64,000 bases of DNA, from the NCBI GenBank assembly GCA_034509425.1, contig JAVTVJ010000831.1, positions 124,001 through 188,000 of the forward strand. The letters run 5' to 3'. Origin of the DNA: Eopsaltria australis (taxonomy: Eukaryota; Chordata; Aves; Passeriformes; Petroicidae). The translations under genes and the position numbers were made by a program. Under the pieces are notes generated by a model. The model was not told where the DNA came from. It searched no databases and saw nothing but the letters and a program-made list of their open reading frames with translations. Positions 1 to 9,496 of the stretch are shown piece by piece (position 1 is the first letter of the stretch; each line of letters begins with the position of its first letter).

Positions 1-593
1 GCTGCTTGAACAGGTCCGAGCTGGATGTCAGACGCTCTCAGAGTCTCTGCTTGGCTCGGCCAAGCTGGCTCGGCCTGCTGGGGCCATCTAGGCCTGGGGT
101 GACAGGGCAGGGCCTGGCCCGAGCTGGATGGAGTCCGGCCTGGTCCTTGCCTGGCCCGGAGCAGGGGCCTGGCTCTCCCTCTCGTGTAGCTGGCACACCG
201 GCTGAGCTGTATCTGCTGAAGATTCCAGCCGTTCCTCCCCCATGCCTGCCCGGCTGCAGCGGCACGGCTGCCGTAAAACCTCCCTTCCCCCCCCCATCCC
301 TCCTTCGGAAGGAGGTGGGGGGGGGGGGCCTTACCAGTGAGAGAAGCAGGAGCTGCTCCTCTCTACACAGCAGCAGCAGGTCCAAAAAGGAAGAGCGTCA
401 GAGAGTCTCTGCTTATATATGGTTTTTTCCTTGAAGGCGGACCAACTTTTTAATTGGTTTACCTACCTATCAATTCTTAAAACTACCTGATTATTGGCTC
501 TCTCTCTCGCAGGAAGGAAGTTGTATTTCTTCCTGCATTCCTGCAGCCCAGATCACTTCCTAGATTTTGACCCCTCTGGCCTAACCCAGGACA
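1..593 (-). mobile_element. LTR-B, 5' part of a copy inserted into E1 pol (runs off window edge)
   Basis: GC-rich sequence closely matching positions 14638-15115, where the same family is complete. On the minus strand it starts TGTCCTGGG at 593. A TATA box lies on the minus strand at about 411-424 (plus-strand ttatatatgg). The junction at 593/594 interrupts the RNase H reading frame of E1 right after its His-Val-Asp-Ala residues, so this LTR came after E1. Its other end and its TSD partner are outside the window; the expected 5-bp TSD on this side is GCATC (594-598). Confidence 0.85.
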
Positions 594-2806
594 GCATCTA
601 CATGGCGAACCTTTACAGGTAGCTTCTCTACCCGAGTGGCAATGTCTTTCCATTCATCAGCTGCCCAGATTGGCTTTCCTCTATGCTGCCAGTTGGCCTT
701 TTTCCACCTTTCCAGCCAACCCCATAGAGCATTGGCTACCATCCACGAATCGGTGTAGAGATAGAGCTTTGGCCACTTCTCTCTCTCAGCAATGTCCAGG
801 GCCAGCTGAAAGGCTTTGAGTTCAGCAAATTGGCTCGACCCACCCTCTCCTTCAGTGGCTTCTGCAACCTGTCGCGTGGGGCTCCACACAGCTGCTTTCC
901 ACTTCCGGTTCATCCCTATGATGAGACAGGAACCATCAGTGAAAAGGGTGTAGCACTTTTCTTCATCTAGCAGTTGATTGTATGGTGGAGCCTCCTCAGC
1001 CCGGGTCACTTGTTCTTGCTCCTCTTAGTCAGTGAGACCAAAGCTTTCACCTTCTGGCCAATTTGTAATTATTTCTAGGATCCCAGGGCGGTTCGGATTT
1101 CCAATGCGGGCGCGCTGTGTGATAAGTGCGATCCACCTACTCCATGTGGCATCGGTGGCGTGGTGGGTAGAGGGAGCCTTTCCTTTAAACATCCACCCCA
1201 GCACTGGTAGTCGGGGTGCCAGGAGGAGTTGTGCTTCAGTGCCAATTACCTCTGAGGCGGCTTGAACTCCTTCATAGGCAGTCAAGATTTCCTTCTCTGT
1301 GGGGGTGTAGTTGACTTCAGACCCTCTGTAACTCCGGCTCCAGAATCCCAGTGGTTGGCCTCAAGTCTCTCCATGCACCTTCTGCCAAAGGCTCCAGGAC
1401 AAGCCCTTGTTCCCGGCTGCAGAGTAAAGCACATTCCTCACCTCTGGTCCCGTCCTTACTGGGCCAAGCGCTACTGCGTGAGCGATCTCCTGCTTGATCT
1501 GGGCAAACGCTTGTTGCTGTTCAGGGCCCCAGTGGAAATCGTTCTTCTTGCGGGTGACCAGGTAGAGAGGGCTCACAATCTGGCTGTACTCTGGAATGTG
1601 CATCCTCCAAAAGCCTATGGCCCCTAGGAAAGCTTGAGTTTCCTTTTTGTTAGTTGGCAGAGACATCGCAGTGATCTTATTGATGACCTCCGTGGGAATC
1701 TGGCGAAGTCCATCTTGCCATTTTACCCCCAGGAACTGGATCTCTCGAGCAGGTCCCTTGACTTTGCTCTTCTTGATGGCAAAACCGGCTTCCAGGAGGA
1801 TCATGATGATCTTCTCTCCTTTCTCAAATACCTCTGCTGCCGTGTTCCCCCACACAATGATGTCATCGATGTATTGGAGATGCTCTGGAGCCTCACCCTT
1901 TTCTCGTGCAGCCTGGATCAGTCCATGGCAGATCGTGGGGCTGTGCCTCCACCCCTGGGGCAGACGATTCCAGGTATATTGCACACCTCTCCAGGTGAAG
2001 GCAAACTGGGGCCTGCACTCTGCTGCCAGAGGGATGGAGAAGAACGCATTGGCGATGTCAATGGTGGTATATCATTTTGCTGCCTTGGACTCCAGCTCGT
2101 ACTGGAGCTCCAGCATGTCTGGCACGGCAGCACTCAATGGTGGAGTCACTTCATTCAAGCCACGATAGTCCACAGTCAATCTCCATTCCCCGTCAGACTT
2201 GCGCACAGGCCAGATGGGGCTGTTGAAGGGTGAGTGAGCTTTACTGACCACTCCTTGGCTTTCTAGGTCACGGATCATCTTGTGGATGGGGATCACGGCG
2301 TCTCGATTCGTCCAGTACTGCCGGCGGTGCACTGTCGAGGTGGCAATTGGCACTTGTTGCTCTTTTACTCTCAGGAGTCTCACTGCAGTTGGATTTTCCG
2401 ATAGTCCAGGCAAGGTGTTCAGTTGCCTAATGCCCTCTGCCTCTACAGCCGCTATTCCGAAAGCCCACCTGAGTCCCTTTGGGTCTTTGTAATAGCCATT
2501 CCGGAGGAAGTCTATGCCTAGAATACACGGGGCCTCTGGACCAGTCACAATGGGGTGTTTCTGCCACTCTTTCCCGGTCAGGCTCACCTCGGCTTCCAAC
2601 AAAGTTAATTGTTGCGATCCCCCTGTCACCCCGGCAATAGAAACAGGTTCTGCCCCCACATGTCCTGATGGAATTAAGGTACACTGCGCACCAGTATCAA
2701 CTAACGCTTCATATTTTTGTGGCTCTGATGTGCCAGGCCATCAGATCCACACTGTCCAAAATACCCGGTTTTCCTGTGCCTCTTCCTGGCTAGAGGCAGG
2801 GCCCCT
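594..2806 (-). pseudogene. pol: E1 pro-pol: protease, reverse transcriptase, RNase H (3' part lost to LTR insertion)
   Basis: One frame, in phase with gag, read from the amber codon at 2807-2809 towards 594. The retropepsin motif Asp-Thr-Gly-Ala is at about 2687-2698. RT follows, with its YIDD catalytic motif at about 1862-1873 and a thumb/connection region at 1025-1360. The RNase H domain at 594-1009 has the Asp, Glu and Asp of FTDGS, FAELK and YTDSW. Four in-frame stops break it: TGA 2741-2743, TGA 2072-2074, TGA 1361-1363 and TAA 1025-1027; there is no frameshift. The first lies upstream of the protease, and the second replaces a Trp codon that E2 keeps. Integrase is missing because LTR-B interrupts the frame at 593 and the rest is off-window. 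Pol similarity to E2 plus the 5-bp TSD logic suggests an ERVL-like (class III) avian family; the class is inference. Confidence 0.9.
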
Positions 2807-2811
2807 CTAGC
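2789..2811 (-). promoter_or_regulatory. gag/pol boundary hairpin containing the amber stop (E1)
   Basis: A perfect 8-bp inverted repeat, GCTAGAGG / CCTCTAGC with a 7-nt loop, overlaps the gag stop TAG at 2807-2809. Pro-pol continues in the same frame downstream, the arrangement expected for stop-codon readthrough as in gammaretroviruses. E2 keeps the stop and a 6-bp version of the stem at 12673-12691. The function is inferred. Confidence 0.55.
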
Positions 2812-4708
2812 TCTGGTTATCATTTCTTTCCTGGGCATACATAGTAGAGGTCCCCTCGAGGGGATCTAACAGATCGTCCTCCTTTCCGTAGTATCTGGCA
2901 TTGTGGTCACAGGAGGCTGAGGCTACTTTCACTTTAGTAGACCCCCCGCCTCGGTTAGTATTTCCCTCCTTGAGTTGCTGTACCCGTGCTGCCAAGGTAG
3001 CAGTGGGTTTCTTATCCCACTTCCTCATGTCTTCTCCATGATCACACAGGAAGAACCACAGCTCAGATCGTGGGGTGTACCCTCTCTCCCTGGCTGGGGG
3101 GCGCTGGGCTCTGACTTTGGGGCTTGTGACTCGCACTGGTGCCGCACTCATCATCCTCATCTCCTCCCTCACCTCCCTCATCTCCTCTCTGAGGTCTTTG
3201 ACCACAGCAGAGACCTGAGCCTGCATTGGGCCACTGATCATACTATCATAATTCCTGAATTTGGTGGCTATGGAGCCCACTGTCTTTCGGTTGTCATCAG
3301 CATTAATTGTTGCAATGAAGATGGTATATTGGGAGGGCCCTAGCTTTGCCAGGTTCCACAACATTTGCCCTGTACACTTGACCTTGTCGGGGTCATTATC
3401 ATGTTGTCCATCCCTCCCAAAGAGTACCTCTAATACTGCCACCTCCCTCAGCTGTTGGATTCCCTCCTCAAGAGTCTTCCATGGTCTTCTATGACGGTAC
3501 TCCTGCATTCTCTCCCTGTTGACAAACCTCTCTCTTACACTTATTAAAAGCCGTTCCCAGAGAGACAGGGGCCCGTCGTCTCTTCCGAATACCTGATCTA
3601 CCCCCGAGTTGTGGGACAAGGGTCCCATCTGCCTTGCCTTGATACTATCCAGCTGCACACCCATACCCATAAGGTCCCAGACCCGAAGTAACCAGGTTGT
3701 AAAAGGCTCACGACCCCGTCGCACAATGTCTTTTCGTAGATTATGGAGACTGTCATACCCCAGGGACTCGGTAGTGATTTCAATTCTTGGCCTCCCTACT
3801 GGTTGAGAGGGTCCTGCTTCCCCATCATTACTCACTGGCTGCTCTGGTTTGACCTTAGTCTTCCTCTTTTCCACAGGGGCAACTGCTACTGGCTGTGGCT
3901 GCCCCTCTGATCTGACTGGAGCCTGAGCGATTATAACGTCCCTGGGTTCCCCTGCTGCCCCATTAGACTCTCCCTCTTTGGGGTAGGGGAAGGGTTTCCC
4001 ACCAGCTGGGCAAGTGTATTCCTTCAGCATTTGACCCATCTCGCGCATCACCTTCACCAGGACTCCCACCCAATCCAGGTGGGTTGTTTCTGAGGTGGGT
4101 TGTGGGGCTGGGTTAGACTCTGTAGCAGCATCCCTAGTGTCTGGGGCAATGTCAGGTTCTGGGATGGTGTCCCTAGTTTCTGGGGCCAGGTCAGGCTCTG
4201 TGGCAGCATCCCTAGTCTCTGGGGCCATGTCAGGTACTGAGGCCTCATCTCTATTGTCTGAGGTAGGTGTCAGGGTGGTTATCCAAGTCAGACCTCCTTT
4301 ATCCCTGAATGCTAAATAGAGCAGGCCTATCAGCAATGCCAGCCACTGTATGGTATCATTAGCATTTAGAGAAGATTTGAACCCCTCAAAGATTGGCAAG
4401 ATAGGCCCAAAGAGTTGGGTGAAGGGTTGTGAGAAAATTTCTTTTGGTGTCATTTCCTCGCAGTAGGTACCATTATTAAAGTAACCCTGAAAACATGTCA
4501 TTAGTGTGTGGTAGCTCTGAATCCACATGCCTGCCTTCCAGAGGAAGTTGAAAATCCATGAATTCCTCACCTTATCGACCCATGACACAAACTGTATCAC
4601 AGCCACCGTAGCCTTAGTTATAGGGCCCATGTTTAGATACGGGGCTGCAAATGGGAGAGAAACAGCTGTGACCACTTGCCATACGAACCGGAATAAGCTA
4701 GACCACAT
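2807..4708 (-). CDS. gag: E1 Gag with N-terminal multi-segment membrane-like domain
   Basis: Open frame of 633 codons from the ATG at 4706-4708 to TAG at 2807-2809. An in-frame GTG lies a little upstream, but the ATG is the first ordinary start after the primer binding site. Hydrophobic segments lie at residues about 5-25, 30-45, 51-65 and 120-134, with Asn-Gly-Thr at 79-81 in the loop before the last. Next come a 13-residue tandem repeat (about 159-200), a Pro-rich/basic linker with a Lys/Arg cluster, and the Gag core. The core includes Trp-Leu-Leu-Arg-Val-Trp and Ser-Leu-Trp-Glu-Arg-Leu-Leu segments, and a Glu/Arg-rich coiled-coil-like stretch at about 500-525. I see no CCHC zinc knuckle. 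E2 gag has the same order and related sequence in the core. The frame is intact, but flanking pol is broken, so it is an open relic. Whether it is expressed cannot be judged here. Confidence 0.85.
   Translation of the reverse strand: MWSSLFRFVWQVVTAVSLPFAAPYLNMGPITKATVAVIQFVSWVDKVRNSWIFNFLWKAGMWIQSYHTLMTCFQGYFNNGTYCEEMTPKEIFSQPFTQLFGPILPIFEGFKSSLNANDTIQWLALLIGLLYLAFRDKGGLTWITTLTPTSDNRDEASVPDMAPETRDAATEPDLAPETRDTIPEPDIAPDTRDAATESNPAPQPTSETTHLDWVGVLVKVMREMGQMLKEYTCPAGGKPFPYPKEGESNGAAGEPRDVIIAQAPVRSEGQPQPVAVAPVEKRKTKVKPEQPVSNDGEAGPSQPVGRPRIEITTESLGYDSLHNLRKDIVRRGREPFTTWLLRVWDLMGMGVQLDSIKARQMGPLSHNSGVDQVFGRDDGPLSLWERLLISVRERFVNRERMQEYRHRRPWKTLEEGIQQLREVAVLEVLFGRDGQHDNDPDKVKCTGQMLWNLAKLGPSQYTIFIATINADDNRKTVGSIATKFRNYDSMISGPMQAQVSAVVKDLREEMREVREEMRMMSAAPVRVTSPKVRAQRPPARERGYTPRSELWFFLCDHGEDMRKWDKKPTATLAARVQQLKEGNTNRGGGSTKVKVASASCDHNARYYGKEDDLLDPLEGTSTMYAQERNDNQS
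4110..4234 (-). repeat. 39-bp in-frame tandem repeat in E1 gag
   Basis: Three full 13-residue units of the pattern Pro-Asp-x-Ala-Pro-(Glu/Asp)-Thr-Arg-Asp plus a decayed fourth unit, in the acidic linker right after the last hydrophobic segment. It resembles the Pro-rich spacers of many Gags. Confidence 0.75.
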
Positions 4709-4796
4709 GGTGCAACCTAATGAGGTTCCTATATCCAGCACACAAAAACTGCATTACTCAAGAACTGTTATCCTTTTTCCTCTCAATGCCCTCGGG

Positions 4797-4814
4797 CCCC
4801 ACCGTTGGGCGCCA
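4797..4814 (-). other. E1 primer binding site, tRNA-Lys type
   Basis: Minus strand TGGCGCCCAACGGTGGGG begins 5 nt inside the 5' LTR boundary. It matches the Lys(1,2)-type retroviral primer site, with one extra G compared with the common form. Confidence 0.8.
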
Positions 4815-4819
4815 AAATC

Positions 4820-5770
4820 TGTCCCGGTTTGAAGGACAGGTGTCTGTTAAGGAAGGCAGGAGCCTCTTTTGGAATGGGAAACTGTAACCCCTCTCCCTCC
4901 GAACTATTATAAACTTGAAATCAAGAGGCTCTCAGGCAAAGATATGGAAATAGGAATAACAGTTCTTTACTAATATCTAAAACAAAGATGACAAATAACA
5001 ACGACTATAACGTTAACCAACAAACAGAACCAGAAACCCAGTGGCAGCCTGCTCGGCCTCAGGCACCTTTTCCCTTTGGTGCAGTTCCAGTCACAGCCTG
5101 CAGGGGCGCTCTGGGTGTGGTGATTCCCCGGTGGCTGCAGGGGCACTCTGGGTGTGATGATTCCCTGGTGCCTGCAGGGGGCGCTCCGGCGTGAGCTCAG
5201 GTAGCACACGGCAAATGGCGGCTGCCCGAGGCAGGGAAGGATGGAGGAGAGCCCTTGCTCCACAGACCCTCGGGGGCAGCTGGTGTTGGTGCCACAGCAG
5301 GATCCCCGGACACAGGGAGCTGGGACGGCAAGAGGTCTCGATGTGCAGGGGGGAAACCCCGCCACAATGTAGCGAGGAAACTCGGAGAGGCGAGGAGGAG
5401 CGGGGGGAGAGACAGGCTGGTGGCTGGCAGCTCCCGATGGGCAGGGAGGAAAAAGATTCACAGCAGACAGACCGGCAGCTCCGCGCTGGCTTCTCAGGGG
5501 GCCGTGGGTTCAGCAGACAGCAGCTCCGATCGTCCAGCTCCGAGGGTCCGGAGCAAGAGAGAGTGACCTCCCCCCTGCCCTTGCTTTTCAGTCTCTCCAA
5601 ATCTCGCGCTGTCAAGCCCTGCTTCCATGAGGGGCAGTTCTACCCCACCCTGCCAAGGAGAAAGGCTCTAGCCTTGTGCTTTGTTTCTCTTAAGTACCCA
5701 GTCATTTGTGTCTTAGCAACCCATGGGAGAAAAAATTCCTGAGGAAAAGAACTAAATCCAACCTTCAACA
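4820..5770 (-). mobile_element. E1 5' LTR (family LTR-A, 951 bp)
   Basis: Plus-strand ends are TGTCCCGG... and ...CTTCAACA; the PBS lies 5 nt to its left. It matches solo copies at 42550, 47663 and 48971. It is followed by LTR-B sequence beginning AAAGA (5771-5775), so E1 integrated into an LTR-B; the matching TSD is off-window. Confidence 0.9.
5093..5195. repeat. about 43-bp minisatellite inside LTR-A
   Basis: Near-identical units of the form CTGCAGGGG-CGCTC...GTGATGATTCCC occur about three times here. The 42550 and 48971 copies have about two units and the 47663 copy about three (inverted). It is a copy-number-variable tract within the LTR. Confidence 0.65.
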
Positions 5771-6465
5771 AAAGACAAGTAGGTGTTGAAAAAATTACAG
5801 CCTGATGAGAAATTTGAACCAAGAGAGAGGAGAGGCTGTGACCCAGAGCCGTGGTCCCAGGGGAAAATGCTAGAGAACCTGAGTTGTCAGGAGAACCTGT
5901 GTTGCTCAGCACAGAAGAAGGGATTTTCGTTGTTGCTGCAATTGAACTAAGCATCCTTAAAACAGGTACCCCATGGACTGTTCATAACCCACCATCGTGT
6001 GTGTGGGAAGGCTACTGGTTTGGGAGGGATCCACCATTAAGCTGGTCTTTCTTCCGGGTGGCGGCTAATGGTGAGGCAGAAGACCCATAAAAAACTGTAT
6101 TTTTCTTACAGAGAATCCATGGTATAAACAGAAGAGATTTCTCTCCCTAAATTAACTGGAGCAAGAACTATTTCTGAGGTGGTAAACTGACTGGAGGTCG
6201 AAGTGTTGTTGTCTGTTGTGTGGTGTCAGGGAGAAAGAAATGGAGAGGTGGGGGAAGGAGGGGTGGTCTGAGGAGTTTGTTCTGGTTTTTCCTTGGTTTT
6301 TTTCCCCTGTCTTAGGTATATTAATAAACTTTCTTTATACCTTATAAAGTTTGAGCCTGCTTTGCCTACTCCTAATCCTCATCTCACAGCAAACATCAGG
6401 TAAATTCTGGTAAGTGTGCTGGCATTTGGCCAGAACCTCAAATAGGCGAACTGAAAACCACTACA
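5771..6465 (+). mobile_element. LTR-B, 3' portion, plus orientation, split by E1
   Basis: Sequence is the reverse complement of about 13592-14283 and ends ...AACCACTACA. Polyadenylation-region hallmarks (TTAATAAACTTT) are present at about 6321-6332. Its 5' part should lie beyond the far end of E1, outside the window. It is the oldest layer of this cluster. Confidence 0.85.
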
Positions 6466-8868
6466 CTTGTAAAAGTTCTGTGTTCATTCTCACGCAGTGA
6501 AGAGAATCATTATTTCTGTTACTCATGCTGAGAAAAAAGTATTTCAAAGTAAAAAGAAAATTACTTTATTAATATACAATTCCTCATTTCCCCCTGGTGG
6601 TTATTAGTGCTCTTTTCCTATTGCCTAGAGCTTGTCTTTATTCACTTTCACTACAGAAATTTTATCATTCTTTCATCCTACTCTAATTTTCCTTTCTAAT
6701 GCTCATCTTCAGAAGATTGTAGTCAGACCACATTGTGTTTTAAGACCTAAGTAAGAGAAATTTAACACAGAACAGACAGAATGATTATTTGGCAAATAAA
6801 GCACACACACACACACACAAAATTATTAAGATATTTCTTGCTTTCATTTACTTTCCTCATAAACATTGTGTTAATATCTCAGTCTTTAAAATTTCAGTCC
6901 AGTAAATTGCTGGAAATTTTGTCTCTAATCAAATCAAAGATATAAGATTCTTAGCTAGAAACTTACATATCCATTTCTCTGAAGTCACTAACCCTACAGA
7001 ATTCTAAAATGAAACAGTCTTAAATACTATAATGAAAAGGGAGAAGAAACAAGCTTACAGTTCTGATTTCTAGAAGACAGAAGACACAAGTAGCTTCTAC
7101 ATGTCATACATCTGCTCTTGCTTGCATATATATATATATATATGAACCTACTAACCCTGGTAGTTTGATACAAAGAAAAATCAATGGCATGTGATTTTAA
7201 AGTGATTTTGTTTTGTTGTTTTCGGTGTTTCTTGGTAGGTTGGTGGGCTGGTTGGTTGGTTGTTTTTTTTCTATGTGACAACTCTCCTGACAATATCAAT
7301 TATCTTTCTTTAGAATCTCCTCAGCATCATTACTCATCATGTGAAAATTTACCCATGACTGCATAGAGTTTGTAAGGCAAGAAGTGCATTGTGGAGAGTC
7401 ACTGCATTATGGTGATTCGGGCTGATATGTACAGCAAGTCACACAATTATTTTTTATGTATTCCTGTCGAAAAATAGGAGTAAACAGTGCTGTAGATTTC
7501 AAACACTGTTTTCCATGAATCAGGAATATTCATAATGAGAACAGGTCTTTTCTTCTTCAGTGTGAAAGACATGAAAGAAAGACTGTGCCCATTACGTATA
7601 GGCTAGGTTTTCATGCTGGGTATATTTGTTAAGGATATACAACAGTAAGTAATAAAAAACACAAGACCCAAAATTGTGGCTTTTAAAAATGGAACCAGGG
7701 ATAACATAATCATGTTTCTCTTTGCACATTTGCTTATGCTTTGGTTTCTAAATCATAAGTCTCACAATTTTATTAATGCTGCATCTAGATGTTTGTTAGT
7801 ATACATCTATTGAAAAAAATTGCTTTTCTTTAGCTACTCTTTTCTCTTTCTTACACTTTCTTAATTAGTTTTCAGAAAGATACTAATAAAATACACGTAA
7901 CAAACAACAGGCAAGTAATTTTCACAAATAACTAGTGTTTTATATGTATATATATGAATTGTAAAATTCTAGGAATTCTAAGGACAAATTCTCAGTCTTT
8001 AAATGTGAATTTTGAAGAAAGCATTGTTTATATCCATGATAGCAATTTCCTTCTATGGTAGAGATGTTGAAACATCCCTGTTATTCCAGTACACACTAGA
8101 AAACCAGAATAAATTTTTTAGATCAGGTGCCTTTGAGGAAAGAGGTTCCCAGCAGTAAGCCTCATCCCACATAATTTTAAATCTTTATCTTTTTTTATGT
8201 ATATCTAACCCAGATTAGGATGAATTGCCTCATGCAGTCCAATGATTAGATAAGTATCTTGGAGTACCCCGAAAAGTCAATTATTCTGAGCTAGATCTTA
8301 AGCCAAAGGAAAGACCTTAAGAGAAATTGTATATTTCTCTTACTTCTACCCCCTATCCAGTCTTGTTGATTATAATGATAGGAATCTTGGCCAAAAATAA
8401 ACACTTACACAAACAAAAATAAACATACTTACACAAAGTTTGCAAGTGGACAAAGATATTTAAGCTGTGACCAATTCATTCAGTTTTCTGTAATTTCCAT
8501 GATGCCTGCCCATCCATTTTCAGATGTGTAAACTATCCAGACTAAGTTCCCTTATCCTAATATGGTACATTACAGAAATTAACTAATGTCTGTTAAACTC
8601 ATAATAGTCTTTGTATGGTCTGCAGTTTGCCACTATTCAATGCAATTCCCCTTCCAAATGAATATAAACTGCCGTGAGCTTCAAACCACAACAGGGAAAG
8701 AAAGAAACAATTTGAATTCCATTATTATTTGCATGTTCTTCACCTCTGACTACAACCAATTATTTAGCACATTTTTGAAGTTTCAGTTTAGCACTGCTTG
8801 GTGTTTAAAAACAAAAGCCAAATATCCAAAGATCAGTTAGAAGTGTACAAAATAAGCATACAGTTTTT
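6466..8868. other. AT-rich spacer with simple repeats
   Basis: I see no gene and no LTR ends. It holds a (CA)n tract at about 6802-6819, a (TA)n tract at about 7125-7142 and a TTGG-rich patch at about 7233-7262. Confidence 0.6.
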
Positions 8869-8873
8869 CCTTC

Positions 8874-9408
8874 TGTGGTAGTTTCAAAGCAAATCAGTGA
8901 GAGGCTCAAAGTCAGAACTACAATTTAATAGGAAAAATGTAATAATACAAAAAACACTGACAGAGTCAGAATACAGCCTGACACCCTGTCGGTCAGGGTG
9001 TTGGTAGTAGTCCACTTAGAAGGTGGTTGCAGTTCTCTGGGAGTGATAAATGTGATTCTGTTGAAGCAATGATCCTGAGAAAGGTTTAGTTCTCTTCTGA
9101 AGGTCCAGTGGTGGTGTAGAAGGATCTGGTCTTCTTCTGGGAATCCAGTGGAAAAAAGCTGCCTATGGTGCTTCAAATCTCAGTTTATATGCAGATAGGG
9201 AGACATTGCTTCTTTTCCCTGGGCAGGGCATCTCACAATGGGATGATGAGCTACTATCTGCAATGTTCGGGGTGAGTAAAGTGCTCTATCTGGCTCCAAC
9301 GACTGGCCTATTAGCAAACTATTCTGCAGCCATTAGGAACGCTGCCACGCCAGGTCCCAACATTCTATGAAGATGGTGATAGAATACATACTATTGTAAC
9401 CTAAGACA
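8874..9408 (-). mobile_element. E2 3' LTR (535 bp)
   Basis: Begins TGTGGTAG and ends CCTAAGACA on the plus strand, same length as 15975-16509. A purine-rich stretch (minus strand AAGAGGTGGATAA) adjoins it at 9409-9421 as a likely polypurine tract. Confidence 0.93.
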
Positions 9409-9496
9409 TTATCCACCTCTTATTCTATCACCATCTATGTGACACCCAAACTAATACCCCCCTTAATATATATATATTTACATATACAATGAAACT

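Noticed and set aside
1032..2810. Plus-strand open frames opposite E1 pol (for example 1262-1627 and 1634-2233)
   Set aside because: They mirror conserved pol codons on the other strand and show no family resemblance.
5093..5195. CRISPR-like direct repeats
   Set aside because: Units are adjacent, with no unique spacers, and lie inside an LTR of a eukaryotic genome.
5091..5742. Open frames of 140-180 codons within LTR-A copies (also 42789-43304, 47842-48277, 49308-49814)
   Set aside because: They fall wholly inside LTRs, change length between copies and follow GC content and the minisatellite.
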